Shown piece after piece: positions 47,985 through 54,736 of a stretch of 54,736 nt of DNA. The notes under the pieces were generated by a model. That model was not told where the DNA came from. It was given only the letters and a program-made list of their open reading frames with translations, and did no database searches. Numbering within the stretch: position 1 is the stretch's first letter; every line of letters begins with the position of its first letter. This DNA comes from an uncultured Nitrosomonas sp. (lineage in GTDB: Bacteria > Pseudomonadota > Gammaproteobacteria > Burkholderiales > Nitrosomonadaceae). A program made the translations under genes and the position numbers. The DNA lies in the NCBI GenBank assembly GCA_949281375.1, contig CASDLT010000001.1:1-54736 (forward strand), read 5' to 3'.

Positions 47985-48500
47985 TATCCCTTACGTCTGA
48001 CGACTTGTCACAAGCGCTGGATGTTTGGTTTGTGCATCCTTTATTTGCGTAACGTGAAGGGTTTTGTATCGAATCACAAACGTGTGTATCGCATTTACCG
48101 TGAGCTGGAATTGAATTTGACTATTAAGCCGCGCACGCGGTTAAAGCGGGAGAAGCCCTGAGCCATTAGTTGTGCCAGAACGGCCCAATGAGACACGGTC
48201 GATGTATTTTATGGCTGACCAACTCACCAATGGTCGGTCTTTTCGAATTTTTAGTGTGCTGGATGACTTCAGCCGTGATGGGGATCGAGTGGATGTATCG
48301 CATTCATCAGAACACATTACGCGTGTTCTGGATTGGGTTTTGAATGACGCGGCAAACCGGTATCCAGCTTGATTACATTCAGCCAGAAAAGCCACAACAG
48401 AATGCTTCTGTAGAACGCATAACAGAACCGTTCGGCATGGTTTACCCTCTCAACACTTCCTGCAACGGATGATTTGGGGTATTCAGCTTTAAAACATTAT
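47985..48500 (+). mobile_element. IS3-family OrfB remnant with internal deletion
   Basis: In order: FGLCILYLRNVKGFVSNHKR, VYRIYRELELNLTIKPRTRL, then after a stop VPERPNETRSMYFMADQLTN and GRSFRIFSVLDDFSRDGDRV (rve domain start; the usual first Asp of MDFMHD is Tyr here), and finally LDYIQPEKPQQNASVER. The segment with the second catalytic Asp (DNGPE) is deleted. Not functional. Confidence 0.8.
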
Positions 48501-49824
48501 ATCTATCATTGCGGTATGCCTTTTTTATTGGTTGATCTGCCGAGATCTCTACCAACCGGTTACACCGCTTTCTTCTCTTGGTATACACCAGAAATAATCA
48601 TAGCTCGTTGACATGGCATTATTACCCACGTATATTGTCCGAACTTTGGGTTAACCCTACTAGATGATAAGGAATAAATTATTCTCTTTCACTGCTAAAA
48701 TTCAGGGTTATTAAATATCGTAACCATCAGATAGAATGTTTTTAATCATTCTGATTCGTATGAGGTGGAAATACCATAGATAAGGAGAAAACTAACCAAA
48801 AATTGATATATTGTTTAATATCTTAGCGGTTTATAATTCTTAACCAAGGAGTACTCAAACTCCGGTTTCTTTTTAAAACACGCTCAGATCAACAAAACCT
48901 TTCAGCAGCCAACTAAGTTACAATTGTTAGTCGATATAAACGAAGTAGCTATGCAGTTTATGCTATTACCAAAATCAACAATAATCATCGCGTAATCAGT
49001 GTCCGTATCTCAGCTCTACATTAGATATGGCATTCTCACTTTCTTCGCAACAATAATAAATATCAACGCAATTTAACCATGTGATTCGGCGGAACGCACA
49101 CTGTTCTCTATTTTCGCCTAGCGTGACTTGTAAAATCAGTATCGTATCCGAATCTTTCAAGCTGAAGACTGTTCCATCTCAATTTAAGGAATTTTTGAGA
49201 CAGATCACCAGTGATACTCTCTGGCAGTGTGGTATTGCAATTTCTCAGAACCCCCCATTAATCAGTTGAATTTTTTTTCGATTCATAAGGAGAGCCTTAC
49301 TTAATAACACATTAATTATTTCTAAAAAATATTGTTAAGCTTATCAAGACCGCGCGCGCGGTTAGTACCCAGTCCTTCGCCGTCGATAGCGATTCAGGGG
49401 CTGCGAGCAACATATTTCCTGTGATATCTCCTCGTAAACATTAGCTTATTTATAGCTTTTGCTCTTCAGGCTCGCTTTATGGGCTGCACATATGCATGTG
49501 GGCAGCAGTATAGAACAGGATTCTTAGGATAACCGGAGCTTAAGTGAAGCAGAATCACTGTAATATGCGCCACTTATGTCCTTATCCCTCTTTCGTGCTG
49601 ACTCTAACTCGTTAGGGACGCTCTGAAAATTACTGCGCTCGATCGTGCCGCGCAGAGATCAGGTTCGAAATACTTTGATTCGCAAACTGCGCTTTTCTCC
49701 TACTTCCAACTGGTCCGCCCTTCCTTTCAGAGTTTCCATCGATTAATCAGCTTTTCAACTAGGTACCTTGTGCCCTACATTTTTTTAAGTGCCAGTTTTT
49801 AATCATCTTTAAGAAAGGAATATC
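48501..49824. other. 1.3 kb with no recognisable gene
   Basis: Low-GC DNA with stops in all frames; the longest reading (49081-49269, 62 codons) has no ribosome site or family. A 14-bp palindrome ACCGCGCGCGCGGT lies at 49349-49362 and stands out in base composition. The right end must contain the promoter and AAGAAAGGAATATC ribosome site of the peroxidase gene. Confidence 0.45.
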
Positions 49825-51279
49825 ATGATTTACAAGCATTCTTTTAAACGCATTGCATTGTTAGCAGCTCAAATGTTATTCATAACGCCTCTGTTCGCCG
49901 TTGACGATCTGATTGATAGCCGAGGATTGAACAAAACGACTGCGACCACCCCCATTAGTATTACGGGAATCAATGCGCATGGTTTAGACAAAACATACAG
50001 CACGGCAGGTTTCATTGATCTCAATAACGCATTCTTTAAAAAATTTGGCACCAATGATCGAACCTGCGCAACCTGCCACGTTCCGACCGAAGGTTGGGTG
50101 ATTACGCCCAAAGGCGTGAAAGATCGTTTTGATAAAACCGCAGGGCTGGATCCACTATTTCGCCTGGTCGATGGCGCCAATTCACCCCTCGCCGATGTGT
50201 CAACCCTTGAGAAACGCCGCAAGGCCTACAGCATGCTGCTGAACAAAGGAAACATTCGCGTCGGTATGGGCATCCCAGCAGACGCTGAATTTGAATTGGT
50301 TCAGGTGGACGATCCGTATGGTTTTGCAAGCGCATCAGAGCTATCACTGTTTCGCCGCCCGATGCCAGCGACCAACTTAAGATTCCTCAGCACCGTCATG
50401 TGGGATGGCCGGGAAACAACAAGTGATGATAAATCCAATGATTGCCTTTGGGGAACAACAACCTGCTTCTCGCCGGTTTCCTATGATTTATCGACACAGG
50501 CCAATCATGCCACCCTAGGGCATGCCGAAGCACTGGCGGATTTGAATCAAGCAGAGCGCGAAGAAATCGTTGCGTTTGAATTGGGGCTGGTCACTGCACA
50601 AGTACGCGACAAAATTGCCGGCAATTTGACCCACAATGGCGCACTGGGAGGCTCTAAGCGGCTTCTGGCCCAACCGTATTATTTTGGCATGAACGACACC
50701 CTGGCCGGAGACTATCGCACACATGCCGCTTTCAATCCCAATGCAATGTCACTCTATACTGCTTGGAAACAGTCTTCACGTCGCTATAGAGGCAGACAGG
50801 AACAAGGCCGTGCTGCGATCGCGCGTGGCGAAGGGCTATTTAACAACAAACTCATCCAAATTAGTGGAGTGAAGGGCATTAATGATGACTTGGGTGTAAA
50901 CGTTGTGGCTGGCACTTGCACGACCTGCCATAACACGCCCAATTCAGGCAATCACTCAACGCCGATGCCGCTCGATATCGGTATTGCAGATGCCTCGCGC
51001 CGCACGCCGGACATGCCCCTCTATACGCTGAAACATAAAACCACCGGAGAAACCATGCAAACGACTGATCCTGGACGGGCGCTGGTTACCGGAAAATGGA
51101 AAGATATCGGTCGTTTCAAGGGGCCGGTATTGCGCGCGGTAGCGTCACGTCCGCCGTATTTTCATGATGGCTCGGCAGAAGATCTGGTCGCCGTGGTCGA
51201 ATTTTATAACAAACGTTTCTCGATGGGATTGACCCGCAAAGAGAAAACCGATCTCGTGGCATTCCTAGCTGCGTTGTAA
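49825..51279 (+). CDS. Periplasmic di-haem cytochrome c peroxidase / MauG-type protein
   Basis: 484 residues with a signal peptide (1-25, ending PLFA). Two c-haem sites are seen: CATCH at 81-85 in NDRTCATCHVPTEGW and CTTCH at 365-369 in AGTCTTCHNTPNSGNHS. The DGRE in MWDGRETTSDD and PPYFHDGSAEDLVAVVEFYN near the end are conserved in the CcpA/MauG superfamily. At 484 residues it is longer than typical CcpA (about 330), so it belongs to the longer group often annotated simply as cytochrome c peroxidase. Role: peroxide reduction or oxidation of a protein partner. It stands alone, is fully intact, and appears more GC-rich than the debris around it. Confidence 0.85.
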   Translation: MIYKHSFKRIALLAAQMLFITPLFAVDDLIDSRGLNKTTATTPISITGINAHGLDKTYSTAGFIDLNNAFFKKFGTNDRTCATCHVPTEGWVITPKGVKDRFDKTAGLDPLFRLVDGANSPLADVSTLEKRRKAYSMLLNKGNIRVGMGIPADAEFELVQVDDPYGFASASELSLFRRPMPATNLRFLSTVMWDGRETTSDDKSNDCLWGTTTCFSPVSYDLSTQANHATLGHAEALADLNQAEREEIVAFELGLVTAQVRDKIAGNLTHNGALGGSKRLLAQPYYFGMNDTLAGDYRTHAAFNPNAMSLYTAWKQSSRRYRGRQEQGRAAIARGEGLFNNKLIQISGVKGINDDLGVNVVAGTCTTCHNTPNSGNHSTPMPLDIGIADASRRTPDMPLYTLKHKTTGETMQTTDPGRALVTGKWKDIGRFKGPVLRAVASRPPYFHDGSAEDLVAVVEFYNKRFSMGLTRKEKTDLVAFLAAL

Positions 51280-51290
51280 GTTAAGTCATG

Positions 51291-51361
51291 CAATCCTTAT
51301 CTCGCTAATCGCTTACTTTTTGCTAGGCTTTGAGTTAATGATTTTGGGAAGGTAAGGATTG
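51291..51361. repeat. Inverted repeat downstream of the peroxidase gene
   Basis: CAATCCTTA at 51291-51299 and TAAGGATTG at 51353-51361 are perfectly complementary over 9 bp, separated by 53 bases, starting 11 bp after the stop codon. With that loop it is a weak terminator; it could be a processing or protein site. Confidence 0.4.
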
Positions 51362-51627
51362 TTGCTATTGATCCGAACTATGCATAAGGCGCATTGCTTC
51401 TGTCTCTGATGGAATTCTTTCAGTGGCGCCTTATCACGCCAACATGCTCTATGCATCTGGTCAAATTTAGGTTCAACTACTGACGGTTTTATTCTTTCTT
51501 ACCATCATTTTATAATTGCCCGTGAAATCGGGGGAGTTTCATGGCCGATCAGAATCATTAACCCAAGCATGAGGTTCTAGTTCTAGGTAATGGGAGATTC
51601 CCACAAGTGTCAGCAAATTAACATTAT

Positions 51628-51921
51628 CTAGTGATTTTCATGACTGCCAGAAGGAGATTTTTCCATCTCATGGTCGAAAGGTGCATTATTTGTAGAGGGG
51701 TCACCTGCTGCAGGGCTGCTTAAACTCTCATTTTCAAGCTTTCTTTCACGTGCCATTTCTTCCTGCGGAGTGTCCGAGGAAGGTGCGGAAAGCGATTGTG
51801 ATTGATCATTTACAGTTGGTTTGTCTGTTTTAGATGAGGGATCAGAAATTGCTAGATTGCTCATAAGCAAGAATACAGCAGTTGAAATCCACAATAAAAC
51901 TGTTTTGGCTAATTTGTTCAT
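51628..51921 (-). CDS. Small secreted, disordered protein of unknown function
   Basis: 97 residues. The signal peptide MNKLAKTVLLWISTAVFLLM...AIS is followed by a Ser/Pro/Glu-rich, low-complexity mature part (SKTDKPTVNDQSQSLSAPSS) ending in His/Glu (SGSHENH). Probably periplasmic and unstructured. ATCAGGAGAATTAAC precedes the ATG, a good ribosome site. No family recognised. Confidence 0.6.
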   Translation of the reverse strand: MNKLAKTVLLWISTAVFLLMSNLAISDPSSKTDKPTVNDQSQSLSAPSSDTPQEEMARERKLENESLSSPAAGDPSTNNAPFDHEMEKSPSGSHENH

Positions 51922-52235
51922 GTTAATTCTCCTGATGATTATTGAGCAATAATTATCTCGAATAGATGATTTAGTTGATGTTCGATAACGTACACATCGA
52001 GAGTAGGGTTTTAATACAAACGTTGATGGGATTGTCGATGGCAGCTCATCTCTGTCAAGTCCCTGATGAACAGGCTAGCTGTTGTTCATAATGTTCGACC
52101 GGGGATTTTAAATATTTTTCATCACAAAATATTTACATACAGTAGTTATACTTTAACTGTCTGCTTTTTACCCTAGGAGCGGATCTCAATTACCATCCTT
52201 TAATTGAGTCTGAAGTAATTCATGTTGTTGTTCAT

Positions 52236-52267
52236 AGAGCGCGTGTTTCATTCGAAAAACGCGCTCT
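52236..52267. terminator. Strong hairpin, first of two related ones
   Basis: AGAGCGCGT pairs with ACGCGCTCT over 9 bp, with an inner TTTC/GAAA stem. No long T run follows on either strand, so termination is uncertain. Its GCGCGT...ACGCGC core is shared with the hairpin at 52651. Confidence 0.5.
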
Positions 52268-52380
52268 ACTCATTTGCTAAATTTTTATTGCGCCGTGTCT
52301 TTGATTTAAATGCATTGAAAAAATGCTTTAACATCTTCCCAACGTTTCTAATATATCTTTATGTTTTATAAGGAGTTTAC

Positions 52381-52416
52381 ATGAAGCAACTGAACAGAAC
52401 TTCTACCGCCAAATAA
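52381..52416 (+). CDS. 11-codon ORF with strong ribosome site (leader peptide or gene remnant)
   Basis: ATAAGGAGTTTAC directly precedes ATG, and the reading is MKQLNRTSTAK followed by TAA TAG. The N-terminal MKQLNR resembles the start of a signal peptide. It could be a leader peptide, or the start of a gene that lost its body. A terminator lies 235 bp downstream. Confidence 0.3.
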   Translation: MKQLNRTSTAK

Positions 52417-52650
52417 TAGGTGAGTTAATCGAATTCAATTATTCTGTTTGATGCTTTACCCGAGACTGCGCCCCTTTATTTTTATATATCAATAAAATGT
52501 GAATAAGGAATAATCGTGATCTATACCAAAATTTCACATTTAATATGATATGTTGTCATTAACTATTTAATTCACTCTTTGAATTGAATTGTTACAGTTA
52601 TTCTTAACTTTTAGCCATTTTATTGATAACTGAGATATACCCTCTGTATC

Positions 52651-52685
52651 AGCGCGTTTTTCGAAAGGGAGACGCGCTTTTTTTG
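52651..52685 (+). terminator. Rho-independent terminator
   Basis: AGCGCGT (52651-52657) pairs with ACGCGCT (52672-52678), followed by a T run (seven T, 52678-52684). This is a standard plus-strand terminator although no full-length gene precedes it within 700 bp. Confidence 0.75.
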
Positions 52686-52689
52686 ATGT

Positions 52690-53544
52690 TTAACTGCTTT
52701 CAATCCGCATTTGTTATTTACCTCAGCACGATATATTCGCGACCCTGCATTCACCGCAAGACCATTTGATAGAGATTAATAAACTTCAGCGAAGCCTCCA
52801 ATATCCCCTCCTATTGTTCATCCTGCTACATGGATGCTCACTCCAGCCTAGCAACTGCCACGATTGATATCGATATTGACGCCGAGCGCGGCTTTTGTAA
52901 GCGTGTTGTTGATGTACTAGGTGTTGCTGACAGTCAGCGTTTGGCACGGAGAAATGTCAACTATTCCTCTCAAACGTGTTTGTTCGGTCAAAACCGGCTA
53001 TTTGGGAGAATCGGCGTTTCATTCTTATTTCTTTGGGATGCTTGCTTCGGATCAATCTCTGCCGATTGATGGAATGGTTTTACAGAATGTGCCCAAGCGT
53101 ACGGAAAGGATATCTCGTATGTTTAAAATTATTTCTACCATAGATTGTGTGCAAACACTATGGAGCTTAAGAATTTCTCAAGCACTAATTAATTCTTTTA
53201 ATTAGTTCCCTATAAGCGGTAATTCCCTGGCACGGCAACTCAATAGACAACTCTCTGAACGTGCTAGGGTAATTATTACCTTAAGCGTTATATGGTACAG
53301 ATATGACCCGATGGCCATCCGCCCATCGATTTCGATTTAATGTCAAAAGCCGTCGCGCAAAGATACCATGGCGAGTTGTTGCTTTGCGCTAAAGAAGTGG
53401 TTCCGTGAATTTAGATAATCCATCAAGTGAAAATCTTGCACAATTCAAGCGGTGTAATTGACGCCAAACAAAGATAGCAAGAGCATGAGAAGGACAAGTG
53501 GGAATCACGCATGGCAATAACTGTACAAGATAATTGCTGCTGAG
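52690..53544. other. Unassigned stretch with short open pieces
   Basis: Plus-strand readings at 52830-53069 (79 codons) and 52921-53205 (94 codons) overlap in different frames; the second reads GYLGESAFHSYFFGMLASDQ then SLPIDGMVLQNVPKRTERIS. Neither has a ribosome site or a family I recognise. The frames may belong to one frameshifted gene. The segment after 53220 shows nothing. Confidence 0.35.
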
Positions 53545-54432
53545 TTAGCTGAACAATTTGATGAGCATCCGAATCTCATCACATAAATAGTCGATCCTGG
53601 CAAGAAGGACAGGACCTTCATGGGTAGCGCCCATTGTGGTATAGCAATCAGTAATAATTCGCGTCTTTACATCAGTGCTATAGTGAACCTTATATTTAAT
53701 ACCGCCCTCAGTATCTTTACGATATACCATTGTGGCATCCGGGTCTGAGGCACTGATATGGGTCTGATTGGCTACCCCGCGTTTGCGTTTTTCATGCTGA
53801 AAATCATGATACTGCTTCTCATATTGCTTTAAAACTCTGGCATCAGAATCAGTATCCTCGCGCTTCACCAAGGAATTCATGGAGGCGTTAGCTTTCACGA
53901 GCGTCGCATCAGCAACAATTTGCTTGCCGGTAAATCGACCTTGCTTTTGCCATTGCAGTAGTATCAGTTTGTATATTTGTCGGTATCTGGATTCTCCCAT
54001 CCTGTCCCGTATGCGGGTTAATGAGGAGTGATGCTGTACAGGCAGGTCAAGGGGGAGCCGACAAAACCAGCGATATGCAAATTTAAGTGAATATCACGGC
54101 AAAGCTGGCGGTCAGACTCAATCCCAAACAGATAACTGATCAATTGCATCCGAAAAAACAATACCGGATCGATGGAAGCTCGTCCATTGTCCAGACAGTA
54201 GAGTTCTTCTGTCAGGTCATACAAAAAGTCTAAATCCAATAGCTTATCCACCTTCCGTAATAAATGATCCTTAGGAATAAAGCTTTCCAGATCTATCGTC
54301 GAGAATAATTCCTGTTGATGCGTTTGCTTGCCTTGCATTGATCTTTACCGGCGGTCGATAGTGAAGCTCCTATTTTATTATTAACTCAACGTAGTATTTG
54401 GGGTTTTTCAACAGGCCGTCTGAATTACTACA
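53545..54432 (-). mobile_element. IS1182-type element, 5' two thirds, frameshifted
   Basis: The end repeat TGTAGTAATTCAGACGGCC starts at 54432. The transposase begins at 54338 (MQGKQTHQQELFSTIDLESF, then DNGRASIDPVLFFRMQLISY). It loses frame near 54090, where KFAYRWFCRLPLDLPVQHHS continues in another frame, and resumes to MGESRYRQIYKL (54000) and GKQIVADATLVKANASMNSL. It stops at 53545 after RIDYLCDEIRM. Full IS1182 transposases are about 450-480 residues, so the C-terminal part and the other end are missing. Confidence 0.8.
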
Positions 54433-54565
54433 GTTCGATGCCAAAGCGCTACGTTACCGCGGCAAAGCCTCAGCGCATGCCTGGCATCTGCTACTGGCTA
54501 TGGCGTATAACTTGAAAAGGCTCCCCAAACTGTTTGACAATCGTCGAATAGTTGCGCATACATAG
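54433..54565 (+). mobile_element. Transposase C-terminal fragment
   Basis: The plus strand reads FDAKALRYRGKASAHAWHLL then LAMAYNLKRLPKLFDNRRIV and TAG at 54563-54565. RYRGKASAHAW..L...YNLKRL resembles the C-terminus of IS1182-type transposases. It abuts the outer end of the minus-strand element, pointing to two elements joined or one inside another. Confidence 0.65.
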
Positions 54566-54736
54566 GAATATTGCACCTTCTTGACCGGAAATGCCCGGTT
54601 CAGTGTGATTGTTCTTGGCTGATTTGCGGGAAAAATAACTACAAATGCCCAATTTCCTCACAAATTAATCCAAAGTTACTCCGGAACGAGAAATTTGCGT
54701 CATTTTGCAAAAGTCTCCTGAAGTACCGATCTTCCC
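54566..54736. other. Window end, nothing recognised
   Basis: 171 bases without a supportable reading or RNA; probably the tail of the transposase-associated sequence. Confidence 0.4.

Noticed and set aside
48141..48395. 84-codon minus-strand ORF
   Set aside because: Antisense of an IS3 OrfB remnant.
49660..49690. GGTTCGAA-like stretch suggesting a tRNA T-loop
   Set aside because: No paired acceptor, D or anticodon stems could be drawn around it.

Overview
The window reads as chromosomal DNA of a betaproteobacterial ammonia oxidiser, most likely a Nitrosomonas. The evidence is: a partial membrane-anchored protein followed by copC and a copD fusion, the arrangement known downstream of amoCAB in these bacteria; the order hisC-hisB-hisH-hisA-hisF-hisI-hisE followed by an HIT protein and tatABC; a B12 riboswitch with btuB and btuM (BtuM is typical of betaproteobacteria); and a fused cysNC. 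No amo, hao or rRNA gene lies inside the window, so the genus is an inference.

Left two thirds (1-37,000) is dense, mostly intact housekeeping and accessory DNA. It runs: the end of a probable amo-linked membrane protein, copC and a copD-cytochrome c-thioredoxin-fold fusion; a small RTX calcium-binding protein; a B12 uptake cluster under a cobalamin riboswitch (btuB-btuM-cobO); an EAL-HDOD regulator; an amino acid permease; a rhodanese; manC; a copper efflux pair (copA-copZ, overlapping by ATGA); a secreted glycine-rich protein; the his-hinT-tatABC run; cysD-cysNC with a DHH phosphoesterase; galE-galU; an enlarged aconitase; a GNAT protein; and a large RTX protein whose C-terminus is related to the first RTX protein. 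The themes are copper handling, B12 salvage, sulfate activation, nucleotide-sugar supply for surface polysaccharide, and secretion.

Right third (37,000-54,736) is a decayed accessory region. I see pieces of at least ten insertion sequences (IS3, IS1182, IS5 types) plus one apparently complete IS1595-type element with matching ends and a target duplication. Among them are dead genes: a LuxR-type C-terminus, two MazF-type toxins (one with a MazE remnant), a tyrosine recombinase broken by an expanded 8-bp repeat, and a TPR scrap. Intact survivors are a tectonin-like propeller protein, a lipoprotein, a GST with a divergent HxlR regulator and two palindromic operators, a DUF1579 protein, two tiny membrane proteins, a di-haem cytochrome c peroxidase/MauG-type protein and a small secreted protein. 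Several long stretches (48,500-49,824; 52,690-53,544) contain nothing I can assign.

I found no clearly new system. The best leads are the three-domain CopD fusion, the compact B12 import cassette, the twin RTX proteins with a neighbouring acyltransferase-fold protein, and the layered insertion history around 40,800-41,870 and 44,350-44,990.
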